Made by a program: the position numbers and the translations under genes
Part shown: positions 1 to 8,233 of the stretch, piece by piece
Layout of the letters: each line of letters starts with the position of its first letter
How positions within the stretch are numbered: the first letter of the stretch is position 1
NCBI GenBank assembly: GCA_030065825.1
Contig: JASJCY010000032.1
Location: 1-36,031 of the forward strand
DNA: 36,031 bases
Reading direction: 5' to 3'
From: Nostocaceae cyanobacterium
GTDB lineage: Bacteria; Cyanobacteriota; Cyanobacteriia; Cyanobacteriales; Nostocaceae
Notes under the pieces: model-generated
What the model was told of the DNA's origin: nothing
The model's input: only the letters and a program-made list of their open reading frames with translations
Databases searched by the model: none

Positions 1-120
1 GTTTTCACTTGGATAGAATACAGATGAACCTCACCCCCTTCCCCTCTGTTGCAAGTTCGGAGAGGGGTGTCCGCAGGACGGGGTGAGGTTCCCTCGTGTA
101 TTGGACTCAACTGAAAAGCG
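1..120. repeat. Inverted-repeat (MITE-like) element, left end at window edge
   Basis: The ends form an imperfect inverted repeat: GTTTTCACTTGGATAGAATAC at the left, and GTATTGGACTCAACTGAAAAGC at the right read on the other strand. An inner pair, AACCTCACCCC and GGGGTGAGGTT, folds inside it. No ORF lies within. A related end pair occurs at 12909-13011. The true left end may lie just outside the window. Confidence 0.6.
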
Positions 121-558
121 CTATATAGCGCTATAGTTTTTGCCAGGATAAAGCCTTAACTATAGCCAAGAGAATTTTTTGGGGGGTAAAACCACAACTA
201 TAGCGCTATTAACTAGTTTCCAGGCTCAGCCTGGAAACGCATCCGTTGGAGGCAGAGCCTCCAGAATTAATCGCTAGCACAGACACCCTAAAACGCGTTA
301 CAAGGTTCTACCTTGTAACGAGAGAAACGAGAGAACAGTTTGGAGGGTAAAACCACAACTATAGCGCTATAGTTTTTGCCAGGATAAAGCCTTAACTATA
401 TCCAAGAGAATTTTTTGGGGGGTAAAACAACAACTATAGCGCTATTAACTAGTTTCCAGGCTGAGCCTAGAAACGCATCCGTTGGAGGCTTTGCCTCCAG
501 AATTAATCGCTAGCACAGACACCCTAAAACGCGTTACAAGGTAGAACCTTGTAACGAG
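120..558. repeat. Two tandem copies of a ~200 bp hairpin-rich repeat, period 236
   Basis: Copy A (about 127-322) and copy B (about 363-558) are nearly identical in the spacer sequence. Each carries the palindrome ATAGCGCTAT and three hairpins: 216-238, 247-263 and 297-319 in copy A; 452-474, 483-499 and 533-555 in copy B. The stems are conserved, but the loop of each hairpin is reverse-complemented in the other copy (see findings). No coding sequence is visible. It is a possible cyanobacterial interspersed repeat with no known function. Confidence 0.8.
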
Positions 559-607
559 AGAGTATAGGTTCCCCGTCGTAAACGACGGAAGGAGTTTGGG
601 AGCACTC

Positions 608-668
608 CAAGCTTCTGACAAACATAAAACCGCTCAAACCCTCTTGTGCTCAAACCCTCTTCCTTCAC
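608..668 (+). repeat. Upstream copy of ~60 bp direct repeat flanking the kinase pair
   Basis: The segment starts CAAGCTTCTGACAAACATAA and ends in CTCAAACCCTCTTCCTTC. It is matched with a few changes and one short gap at 3484-3543. The two copies bracket the two kinase genes. It lies directly upstream of the first kinase, so it may also overlap that gene's promoter. Confidence 0.6.
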
Positions 669-719
669 TAAAAACCTGGAGTATAACTGGGATTAGAGGT
701 TAAAGCGAGGAGTGGGTGG

Positions 720-2027
720 ATGCCAGATAACAACCACAGCAAATTTCCCCCAGAAATTCTGCAAGGACGGTATGAAATTCAACAACAAATTGGCAAGAAA
801 GCTGGACGAAGAACCGTGATTGCCCGTGACCTCAATACACAGAAGTTAGTAATTATCAAGTTGCTGACCTTTAGTAGTGATTTTGCTTGGGAAGACTTAA
901 AACTGTTTGAACGGGAGGCTGAAACAGTCAAAGCCCTTGATTATCCTGCCATTCCTCGTTATTTAGACTATTTTGAGTTGGATTCGGGGAAAAACAAAGG
1001 TTATGCCCTGGTTCAGAGTTACCTTGAAGGGAAATCTCTGGAAGAATATATGCAAACAGGGCGTAAATTCACAGAGAAGGAAGTTAAAAGAATTGCCCAA
1101 TCTCTCTTAGGAATTTTGATTTATCTCCATGGACGACAACCACCAGTAATTCACCGGGACATCAAACCTAGCAACATTATCTTGTTAGAACACCGTCCTT
1201 ATCTTGTAGATTTTGGTTCCGTGCAGACCTTAGCCAGCAAAGGTGGTAAAACCATCACCGTTGTCGGTACTTATGGCTACATGCCACCAGAACAGTTTGG
1301 TGGATATGCCAGTCCTGCTTCTGACCTTTACAGTTTGGGAGCAACCCTGATTACCTTAGCGACGGGTATCCATCCAGCAGATTTACCCCAAAAAGACATG
1401 GGTATCGCATTTGAGGAGTATGTCGATTTGAGTCCAGCATTTATTGCTTGGTTGCAGAAAATGACCGAACCCAGTTTAGAACGGCGTTTTTCTACTGCTG
1501 AAGTAGCTTTGGAAGTATTGGTTACAGGTAAAGATAAAACCCGCGATCGCATTGCAATTTACCAAGATAAGCCCCTAACTACCATAGATGTGTTCTGGAG
1601 TGCCATCTGGCGTAGTACTGGTATTGGAGGAGGTGTAGCAATAATTGCTGCTGCTCTTTACAGTACAGTGGTGATTCCTGTATTAGGTACCATTGTCGGA
1701 GGATTAATTGCTGCATTGCTGGTGCTACCTATAGCCTTGGGAAATGGATTTTTAGTTGGTATTATTTCTCGGATATTCTTCTTTCCTCTCAAACATCCTC
1801 TTTTTCATCGCCGCACAATTACTGTAGTCAGCATCATAGTTTCCACAGTTGCTGCTGTAATTAGCTTTGCAAGTATTAGTTCTGAAATAGGTGGACATTA
1901 TATCAATTTTCATATGCGTATTTTATTAATATTTGCTCCTTCTATTATTACTGGACTCAGCATGGGTGTGGCTAGCAAATCTCATGCCCAATGGTACGAA
2001 CAACAAATTAGATTAAGAGGAAAATAA
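720..2027 (+). CDS. Membrane-anchored Ser/Thr protein kinase (first of a tandem pair)
   Basis: Hanks-type kinase of 435 residues. It should phosphorylate Ser/Thr on target proteins at the cytoplasmic face of a membrane. The kinase domain spans residues 16-270, with lysine K47 (VIIKLL), catalytic HRDIKPSN at 145-152 and DFG at 164-166 followed by GTYGYMPPEQ. The glycine loop is unusual: IGKKAGRRT replaces GxGxxG. The C-terminal third holds hydrophobic stretches near 302-340, 366-386 and 400-417, probably three or four membrane segments. The start is ATG with GCGAGGAG about 8 bases upstream. The next gene, 45 bp downstream, encodes a close relative, so the pair looks like a local duplication and is probably cotranscribed. 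The kinase call is firm; substrates cannot be read from the sequence. Confidence 0.93.
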   Translation: MPDNNHSKFPPEILQGRYEIQQQIGKKAGRRTVIARDLNTQKLVIIKLLTFSSDFAWEDLKLFEREAETVKALDYPAIPRYLDYFELDSGKNKGYALVQSYLEGKSLEEYMQTGRKFTEKEVKRIAQSLLGILIYLHGRQPPVIHRDIKPSNIILLEHRPYLVDFGSVQTLASKGGKTITVVGTYGYMPPEQFGGYASPASDLYSLGATLITLATGIHPADLPQKDMGIAFEEYVDLSPAFIAWLQKMTEPSLERRFSTAEVALEVLVTGKDKTRDRIAIYQDKPLTTIDVFWSAIWRSTGIGGGVAIIAAALYSTVVIPVLGTIVGGLIAALLVLPIALGNGFLVGIISRIFFFPLKHPLFHRRTITVVSIIVSTVAAVISFASISSEIGGHYINFHMRILLIFAPSIITGLSMGVASKSHAQWYEQQIRLRGK

Positions 2028-2072
2028 ATAGATTTTAGATTGAGAAATTAGAGTAAATAAAATACAGACAAT

Positions 2073-3428
2073 ATGAAAAATATAATATTAAATAAACGTT
2101 ATCAAATTCAACAAGAATTAGGCAGACAAACCGGAAGAAGAACATATTTAGCCCAAGATTTACAAATTCAGCAGCAGGTAGTAGTAAAAATCCTGTTATT
2201 GGGGCAAGATTTTGACTGGCAAGATTTAAAATTATTTGAACGAGAAGCAGAAACTTTAAAGACCCTCGAACATCCCGCTATTCCTCGTTATTTAGACTAC
2301 TTTGAATTTGATAATTATGAGGAGAAAGGCTTTGGTTTGGTGCAAAGCTATGTTGAAGGAAAATCCTTGGAGTCACATTTACAAACCGGCAGAACTTTTA
2401 GTGAAGATGAAGTCAAAGAAATAGCCCTAGATTTGCTGAATATTCTTAGTTATTTACATAAGCATAATCCACCTGTAATTCATCGTGATATTAAACCCAG
2501 TAATATTTTATTAACAAATCGTTCTGGTAATAGTCCTGGTCAGGTATATTTAGTAGATTTTGGTTCTGTACAAAACCTCGCAGCTACAGAAGGTAGCACA
2601 ATTACTGTGGTGGGAACTTATGGATATATGCCACCAGAACAATTTGGAGGACGTTGTGTTCCCGCTTCTGACCTTTATAGCTTGGGTGCGACATTAATTT
2701 ATCTGGTAACGGGATTGCATCCCACAGAATTACCGCAGCAAGATTTGCAAATTCAATTTCGCCAAAGCAGCAATTTAAGTACAAAGTTTGCAGACTGGTT
2801 AGAATGGATGACAGAACCAAGTTTAAGTCAGAGATTTAAGTCGGTATCGGAAGCAATAAAAGCTGTAAATAAGCCTCGTCCCCGAATCACAAAAAGTTCT
2901 ATACAAAGCCAAAAAAATGAACAACCTATAGGCAGTAAAATCTTATTATTTAAAAATTCCCAAGAATTAGAAATATTGATTCCTCCCCAAGGTTTTGGAA
3001 TCAAACAAATATCAATGATTTCCCTGGCTACACCTTTTGCTATAGGAATGAACATATTCACTATCAATGGCTTAGGAAATGATATATCTCAATTTTTACA
3101 ATTTCTGGCAATCGTTGTGATTATATTTGCCTTCTTGTCCGGTTTTTTTCAATGTCTTCGTATTCGTATAAATAAGAAAAAAGTTGTATATATTCACGAA
3201 TTACTAGGATTTAAATGGCATTTTTCCCATGCATTAAATAACATTTCTCATATCAAATTATCAACGGCAGGTTCCATTAAATATGGTGTAAAACCTTGGT
3301 TAGTAATTGTCACTAGAACCCTCGGTCATGACTTAACTCGCCATGTTTCTTTAACTTTAGACGAGATGGAATGGTTAGCACAGGAACTAAGTGAACATTT
3401 AAATTTACCTTTTCTCAGACTGGAATAA
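2073..3428 (+). CDS. Membrane-anchored Ser/Thr protein kinase (second of a tandem pair)
   Basis: Hanks-type kinase of 451 residues, closely similar to the preceding gene through the kinase domain (residues 8-265). It has the same unusual glycine loop (LGRQTGRRT), lysine K39 (VVVKIL), HRDIKPSN starting at 137, DFG at 162-164 and GTYGYMPPEQFGG. The tail differs. After a linker there are hydrophobic segments near 312-330 and 339-361, then about 85 cytosolic residues rich in beta-like stretches that could form a small PH-like or regulatory domain (inference). Duplication followed by replacement or divergence of the C-terminal half would explain the pattern. It starts at ATG 45 bp after the first kinase and probably shares its transcript. 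Confidence 0.92.
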   Translation: MKNIILNKRYQIQQELGRQTGRRTYLAQDLQIQQQVVVKILLLGQDFDWQDLKLFEREAETLKTLEHPAIPRYLDYFEFDNYEEKGFGLVQSYVEGKSLESHLQTGRTFSEDEVKEIALDLLNILSYLHKHNPPVIHRDIKPSNILLTNRSGNSPGQVYLVDFGSVQNLAATEGSTITVVGTYGYMPPEQFGGRCVPASDLYSLGATLIYLVTGLHPTELPQQDLQIQFRQSSNLSTKFADWLEWMTEPSLSQRFKSVSEAIKAVNKPRPRITKSSIQSQKNEQPIGSKILLFKNSQELEILIPPQGFGIKQISMISLATPFAIGMNIFTINGLGNDISQFLQFLAIVVIIFAFLSGFFQCLRIRINKKKVVYIHELLGFKWHFSHALNNISHIKLSTAGSIKYGVKPWLVIVTRTLGHDLTRHVSLTLDEMEWLAQELSEHLNLPFLRLE

Positions 3429-3447
3429 TTACATATTTGAAAAAAGG

Positions 3448-3474
3448 GCGTTGCTGAATCAATGTATGAATCTT
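3448..3474 (+). repeat. Solo terminal repeat of the GGCGTTGCTGAAT element
   Basis: GGCGTTGCTGAATCAATGTA and the following bases through TTCAATAA match the left end of the element at 8019-8224. No matching right end is seen nearby, so this is a remnant or a solo end. Confidence 0.6.
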
Positions 3475-3483
3475 CAATAAGTG

Positions 3484-3543
3484 CAAGCTTCAACACAAAC
3501 ATAAAACCTTTTTCCCTCTTTTGCTCAAACCCTTTTCCTTCCC
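3484..3543 (+). repeat. Downstream copy of ~60 bp direct repeat flanking the kinase pair
   Basis: It matches 608-668, from CAAGCTTCAACACAAACATA to TTTTCCTTCC. It lies just after the second kinase and directly follows a solo transposon end. Confidence 0.6.
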
Positions 3544-3617
3544 TTTGACACATGATTGATTCGTAGGGGTGCGGTTTCCGCGCCCGCTCCACTATATGCC
3601 GGGTAACTCCTAAGAAA

Positions 3618-3723
3618 CACTCTTAACAGGGAACAGGGAACTCTTAACAGGGAACTCTTAACAGGGAATAGGGAACTCTTAACAGGGAACAGGGAACAGG
3701 GAACTCTTAACAGGGAACAGGGA
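3618..3723. repeat. Short tandem repeats (AACAGGGAACTCTT type)
   Basis: Several units of GGGAACTCTTAACA and GGGAACA follow each other. This is a heptamer-type short tandem repeat common in cyanobacteria. The complementary motif reappears at 11336-11440 and a variant at 35315-35352. The rest of 3724-4620 shows only repeat fragments and low-complexity sequence; I see no convincing gene there. Confidence 0.8.
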
Positions 3724-4621
3724 AAGGAAAAATCAGGGTTTTGAGACTGATATATTTGCAATAAACCCGGTTTTTCGCGTAGGTGCAAGATGTCTGGTAA
3801 CCGAATTTATCCCCGGAGTCTTAAATTTTGAATTTTGTATCGCTTTGCGTTTCCGGTAGGATATTTTAAATTGCGATCGCATACCTAAATATAAGTAAAA
3901 ATTATCTTAAAAATAATTTAGTTTTAGGATTCAAATAGTTAATCATTTTTTGTCGAATTTTTCGAGAAAAATTACTCACGCAATTACGTTGTTTGATGCT
4001 ATAGTAGAAAAAACTAGTTTTGGGACTCTTGTAACCATTTACCGTCCAAAACAGCTGAAAGTCTATTTCTTTCGTAGCAACTAACCTAAAAGTCAATTTT
4101 TCCTAACTTCAAGAAAGACCAATTTTTATCACTCCAACTCCCTTCATAAATACCTACGGTTGACAAAACAAAGATAATCTGGTATTTGAACGCCACTGAC
4201 AATCTATCGGTGTAGCATCACAAACATGAGGGTAGAGAAAATACTTCTTACCTACCCCCTAAGAGGTTGTTTGAAAAGTATTGTTATTAACATCAAAACC
4301 CTGGAAACCTAACCCCCCAGCCCCCCTTCCCTACCTCTGGCTATAGACGCGGTAGACACGGAGTGGCTTCTCTTTGAGTGCGGCTTCTCGCAGAGTACCC
4401 TCTCCTAGAAGGAGAGGGAAGCGGAAAAACTTTTAATGCTGGAATGGGGGTTTCAAAGTCTGTTTCCTACTAGGAGAGAGATTTAGAGAGAGGTTGTTTG
4501 GAAAGTCTAAAAGCTGACTAAAAACCTCTGTGGGGAAATCTCTTTTCTACAGGTAGAGAGACTTTGAAACCCTTATTTTTCCCTTTCTGTTCCCTATTAG
4601 GGAAGGGGTAATCTTCGGGGT

Positions 4622-4830
4622 GTAGGGAGAAACCGGGTTTCTATAGGTGGAGTATCGAATCCGCATCGTACTTAGTCTCAAAGAAACCGTAGGGAAAAAC
4701 CGGGTTTCTATAGGTGGAGTATCGAATCCGCATCGTACTTAGTCTCAAAGAAACCGTAGGGAGAAACCGGGTTTCTATAGGTGGAGTATCGAATCCGCAT
4801 CGTACTTAGTCTCAAAGAAACCCGGTTTCT
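4622..4830. repeat. Three tandem 67-bp units carrying the GAAACCGGGTTTC palindrome
   Basis: Units start at 4622, 4689 and 4756, each beginning GTAGGGAGAAACCGGG or GTAGGGAAAAACCGGG and ending TCTCAAAGAAACC. The array ends with AAACCCGGTTTCT and then AAATAACCTC, which resembles the terminal repeat of the MITE family at 13334, 16815, 31259 and 32280. It therefore looks like a MITE of that family with its core amplified. Confidence 0.85.
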
Positions 4831-4853
4831 AAATAACCTCTGGGACCCAACTC

Positions 4854-5105
4854 CTATTTTTGATTGGTGGATTTAAAACGACCTGCTAAAAAATCTCTTT
4901 TGTGTAAATGTTTAGTATTGCGACCGCTAACGCGCTTACGCCACATGCGAAAACTTGACTCTTTCATATGGCGACGCATGATAGCAATTACTTGTTTTTC
5001 TTGTAATCCAAATTGAATTTCAATTGCTGCAAATGGGGTACGGTCTTCCCATGCCATTTCAATTATGCGGTCAATGGTTGCGGAATCTAGTTCAGGTAAT
5101 TTCAT
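4854..5105 (-). CDS. DUF2805 / TIGR03643 family small protein
   Basis: An 83-residue basic protein. I recognise the conserved family start (LDSATIDRIIEMAWEDRTPF) and the core GLQEKQVIAIMRRHMK. Residues 23-48 look like a helix-turn-helix, and the tail is rich in Arg and Lys, so nucleic-acid binding is plausible, but no function is established for the family. Length is normal. It is a lone gene on the reverse strand with repeats on both sides. Confidence 0.85.
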   Translation of the reverse strand: MKLPELDSATIDRIIEMAWEDRTPFAAIEIQFGLQEKQVIAIMRRHMKESSFRMWRKRVSGRNTKHLHKRDFLAGRFKSTNQK

Positions 5106-5128
5106 ACTGTTTGTAAAAAGAATCTTTT

Positions 5129-5266
5129 TGAGAATTAAGACTTACGCAACTGGCACATTTTTTATTGTAGGGTGTGTAAGGCTAGGAAACAATGTGAACC
5201 TAGAAATAAGACTTCCGACATCACGCACCACCTACCAATTGTGACACTATCGTAAGTTCTGAGAAT
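5129..5266. mobile_element. MITE with GACTTACG ends, flanked by TGAGAAT repeats
   Basis: The left end GACTTACGCAACTGGCACA (from 5139) is mirrored at the right by TGTGACACTATCGTAAGTTC (to 5259). TGAGAAT flanks it on both sides (5129-5135 and 5260-5266), a likely target-site duplication. An inner pair, TAGGGTGTG and CGCACCACCTA, folds inside. There is no ORF. A second, longer copy lies at 32061-32276. Confidence 0.65.
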
Positions 5267-5333
5267 AACATAATAGGTCATAATAGGTATAATTATAGTT
5301 ATTTAATTAAAGCCTGATTTAGATATATTGATT

Positions 5334-5774
5334 ATGAAAATTGTTGGAGTTGAAGAAAAATATTTTCCGGCTTGGAAGCAGATGCGACAAACCCTTTACT
5401 CTGGGTTAGAAAGTGACTTCCACGAACAGGAAATGGAATGGATTTTTAAGTCTGATGATAAAGCTTGCTTTATATTTTTATCCGACAGTGATGAGGTTAT
5501 GGGTTTTCTTGAGGTTTCACTCAGAAATCTCGTAGATGGATGTTTAGGAAATCCTGTGGGCTATATAGAAGGAATTTATCTTAAATCTCAGTATCGAGGT
5601 TTGGGTTATGGTCGCCAAATAATCAACTATGCAGCACAATGGTTTCTTAGTCGAGATTGTCGAGATATGGCAACAGATGCAGAAATTGACAATCTTAACG
5701 CTCAAAAGTTCTATCAAAGTGTTGGTTTTCAAGAGACATACCGCATAGTTGAGTTTAAAAAAAGTCTAGGATAA
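5334..5774 (+). CDS. GNAT acetyltransferase, aminoglycoside 6'-N-acetyltransferase-like
   Basis: A 146-residue GNAT-fold protein. The order of motifs matches AAC(6')-I enzymes: WKQMRQTLY near the start, a GFLEVSLR strand, VGYIEGIYLKSQYRGLGYG with the acetyl-CoA binding QxxGxG-like loop at about residues 80-94, then a DAEIDNLNAQKFYQSVGFQE ending. These enzymes transfer acetyl from acetyl-CoA to the 6' amine of aminoglycosides. Chromosomal homologues may act on other amines, so resistance is not proven. I chose ATG at 5334; a TTG two codons earlier is also in frame. It stands alone between a MITE and a convergent gene. Confidence 0.85.
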   Translation: MKIVGVEEKYFPAWKQMRQTLYSGLESDFHEQEMEWIFKSDDKACFIFLSDSDEVMGFLEVSLRNLVDGCLGNPVGYIEGIYLKSQYRGLGYGRQIINYAAQWFLSRDCRDMATDAEIDNLNAQKFYQSVGFQETYRIVEFKKSLG

Positions 5775-5920
5775 ACTCACTGAAAACTATGTAGATAATC
5801 TAATCCCGCTCTAAATTAATTTAATGAGTGAACCTGTTATTTGTTAATAGATAAGCTTCCCCCTTTACCCCAATTCTATGTTGTTTATTTATAACCTTGT
5901 TTTGGGAAATTGCTATTACC

Positions 5921-6718
5921 TCAAACACTGACAATACCAGACCACTGGACTTTTTTTAGCTTTTGCCGACGATAAGAAAAGAAATTATCTGGAGTTTGGT
6001 AAGTACAATAAGGAGCGATCGCAATTTGTTCGGGAGCAATTCCTAACATTTCCATTTGTAAGGCATTTACCCGTCGCACATCTAGTCTCACTTTTCCAGG
6101 ATTGGGGTCTGGAAATAAAGGAGATTTTGGCAGTTGGTGTAAGGCATCTACAATTCTTTGTTGCTCTGTATCTGCCACAATACTCGCTCCTACTTCTGCC
6201 GCTGTGTGAGTGCTGACTTGATAAACTTCCCCAGCGATGGCAGGTCCCATAGCGATGCGCAAATCTGGAATTTTACTACCACTTGCTTGCAATCGGGCAA
6301 TGGCTTGGGGCACAATTTTAGCAGCTGTACCTCGCCAACCTGCATGTACTGCTGCCACTTGTCCGGTTTTGGCATCAGCAATTAATACGGGGGTACAATC
6401 AGCACTAGCTACCCACACTGCTTGTAGGGGTTCTTCGCTAATTAAACCATCAGCGGCAGCTAGGGGAGAATCATCTGGATTTTCTACCTGAATTTCTGCT
6501 AACACAGTGGCAATTTCCGAAGGTGTCAGCACCGTATTGCCATGCACCTGCCGCAAACGATATCCTGAAGCATCTGGATGCAGAACCTGAGTTAAATCTT
6601 CTGGATAAGAAGGCCAAAACTGTTGGGTAAAAAAGCCATGGGGAAAAGCCTCCAAAACACTACAAGCCAAATATGGCTTTTGCTGCCAACTACGCCAGTA
6701 CCAATTGTGCATCATCAA
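5921..6718 (-). CDS. pgeF: Peptidoglycan editing factor PgeF (YfiH/laccase-domain family)
   Basis: A 265-residue protein of the multicopper-polyphenol-oxidase-like (DUF152) family. Known members are purine nucleoside phosphorylases/adenosine deaminases in some species and, in E. coli, prevent wrong amino acids in peptidoglycan stems. The metal-binding residues are in place: H59 in RQVHGN, C108 in ADCTPV and H125 in VHAGWRGT, plus a conserved C-terminal CTYQTPDNFFSYRR. Length is typical. Three consecutive Met codons leave the exact start open by two residues. It is convergent with the acetyltransferase gene. Confidence 0.92.
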   Translation of the reverse strand: MMMHNWYWRSWQQKPYLACSVLEAFPHGFFTQQFWPSYPEDLTQVLHPDASGYRLRQVHGNTVLTPSEIATVLAEIQVENPDDSPLAAADGLISEEPLQAVWVASADCTPVLIADAKTGQVAAVHAGWRGTAAKIVPQAIARLQASGSKIPDLRIAMGPAIAGEVYQVSTHTAAEVGASIVADTEQQRIVDALHQLPKSPLFPDPNPGKVRLDVRRVNALQMEMLGIAPEQIAIAPYCTYQTPDNFFSYRRQKLKKVQWSGIVSV

Positions 6719-6987
6719 ACCAGCCTCAAAACAATCAACTCTTCTGTCAATTTATGCTAACTCGAATCCCCAGTGAATTCCCAGTGGTAATATTTAAGCG
6801 GTGGTGGTAAAAGACGCATCCGTTTAGTTAGTACAAAATGGCTTAAAACTACTGCTATAATTAGCTTCACCAAATCAATAGCCTTTTGAGCGATCGCTGT
6901 TTCAATGCTTTAGGCTTACTTTAGATTCAGCGCTTTATTTCCTAAGAACAATATCTACATCTACTCTGTGATAAAAATTAATAACTA

Positions 6988-7914
6988 ATGAGTAATTCTA
7001 CTGAGCCTCAAGGTGATGAAGATACTAATTCTCCAAATATATTAATTAGAATTATTAGAGAAGCAATTCAACAAGTAGACGAAGTAAAGTATGCCCTTGC
7101 AATTGCTGGCATTGCTGCTGTTGCTGCTTTAATAGGAATTTTCTTTAAACAAGACTATTTTTCCGCTTTTATAGTAATTGGTATCCTATTTATATTTATG
7201 GTAATTTTGGTGATTTTCCAAGCTTTACCTAAATTGGTAGGGGATACGATTAAAATACCTGCTATGATTCTTGCTTGGTTTGTTTTAATATTTTTTATTG
7301 CCATAAATTCTGTCTTGTTTTTTTCTGTATTTTTTGAAAAACCAAAACCTATTGATAAACTCCTAGAACCACTCATAGTAATACTTCAAAAACAAAAACC
7401 GATATCTACACCTAAAGTTCTAATTATGGACTCTCATCTTCCCGATGTTGTCTATAAACTGGAAACACGAAAAAAAGGCGGAAGTAATGCAGATGACATT
7501 AGGGAAATTTTGGATGATATTGACCCCCCAATTCAACTTCCACGGGAATCAACTAATCTGAGTTGGCATGGAGAGCAACAAGTTCTTGAACATAATCCAG
7601 ATATAATAATTATTCATGCTTCAGCTTTCTATCAACGGACAGATGTAGAAGATTCTGAAAAAAAGTTTTTATCTTTTCTAGAATTTATAGGAAAGAGAAT
7701 ACAGAGTAAATTTTTAATATATAGCCGTAGCCGTTCTTTTTGTCAGAATAGTGAAGATTATTCGAGAGAATATTATGAAAACAAAATCCCTGTTCTTGAA
7801 AAGCGAATAGAAATATTTCCAGTATGCGCTAGTGATACCTGGGATAATAATATGCTTCAACGTAATCTTAGAACTAAAGTAGAATCAATCTTAAAATTAA
7901 ACGAGAAAAAATAG
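6988..7914 (+). CDS. Membrane protein of unknown function with C-terminal soluble domain
   Basis: I do not recognise a family for this 308-residue protein. It has an acidic N-terminus, then three clear membrane segments near residues 34-53, 57-79 and 91-116. A soluble domain (about 140-308) alternates hydrophobic strands (KVLIMD, DIIIIHAS, KFLIYS) with helices, like a Rossmann or receiver fold, without a recognisable active site. AT-rich codon use and isolation suggest accessory status. The membrane anchor plus alpha/beta domain would fit a sensor or effector, but that is inference only. The gap after it (7915-8454) holds two mobile elements. Confidence 0.75.
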   Translation: MSNSTEPQGDEDTNSPNILIRIIREAIQQVDEVKYALAIAGIAAVAALIGIFFKQDYFSAFIVIGILFIFMVILVIFQALPKLVGDTIKIPAMILAWFVLIFFIAINSVLFFSVFFEKPKPIDKLLEPLIVILQKQKPISTPKVLIMDSHLPDVVYKLETRKKGGSNADDIREILDDIDPPIQLPRESTNLSWHGEQQVLEHNPDIIIIHASAFYQRTDVEDSEKKFLSFLEFIGKRIQSKFLIYSRSRSFCQNSEDYSREYYENKIPVLEKRIEIFPVCASDTWDNNMLQRNLRTKVESILKLNEKK

Positions 7915-8010
7915 AAAAATTTGGATTCATCAATGCTTACCTCAATAAGGAATCGACTACTGACCAATAACTTCACCGTTATAGGTCAGATAATATCACC
8001 CCTGGCAATG

Positions 8011-8232
8011 TCAAATTTGGCGTTGCTGAATCAATGTATGAATCTTCAATAAAAACCTCACCCCCCTGAGTGCGGACACCCCTCTCCTACCCTACGGGAA
8101 GCCACGACCTGTCTATGGTAAGGAGAGGGGAAGGGGAGCCACTGCTGGGCTATGGTTAAGCGCGTTGTAGCAAGTGGCGTGGTGAGGTATATTCTGTAAA
8201 TTCATATTTCAATTCAACAACGCCTCAAATTT
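8011..8232. mobile_element. 206-bp MITE with GGCGTTGCTGAAT ends and 8-bp target duplication
   Basis: The element spans 8019-8224. The left end GGCGTTGCTGAATCAATGTA is mirrored by TTCAATTCAACAACGCC at the right. TCAAATTT occurs at 8011-8018 and again at 8225-8232, an exact 8-bp target-site duplication, which indicates true transposition. Inner CCTCACC and GGTGAGG also pair. No ORF, so it must be mobilised by a transposase elsewhere. A solo end lies at 3448-3474. Confidence 0.88.
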
Positions 8233-8233
8233 A

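Noticed and set aside
1328-1552. Reverse-strand frame inside the first kinase gene
   Set aside because: It lies wholly in a well-conserved kinase domain read on the other strand.
3525-3788. Open frame of 87 codons on the reverse strand
   Set aside because: It is made of the tandem repeat at 3618-3723 (SLFPV/SLLRVPC cycles), so it is a by-product of the heptamers.
3902-4096. Open frame of 64 codons on the reverse strand, possible transposase scrap
   Set aside because: I could not match it to any transposase or other family, and it has no ribosome binding site; AT-rich chance ORF is as likely.
4622-4830. CRISPR array
   Set aside because: The units repeat fully, spacer included, with a fixed 67-bp period; there are no unique spacers and no cas genes.
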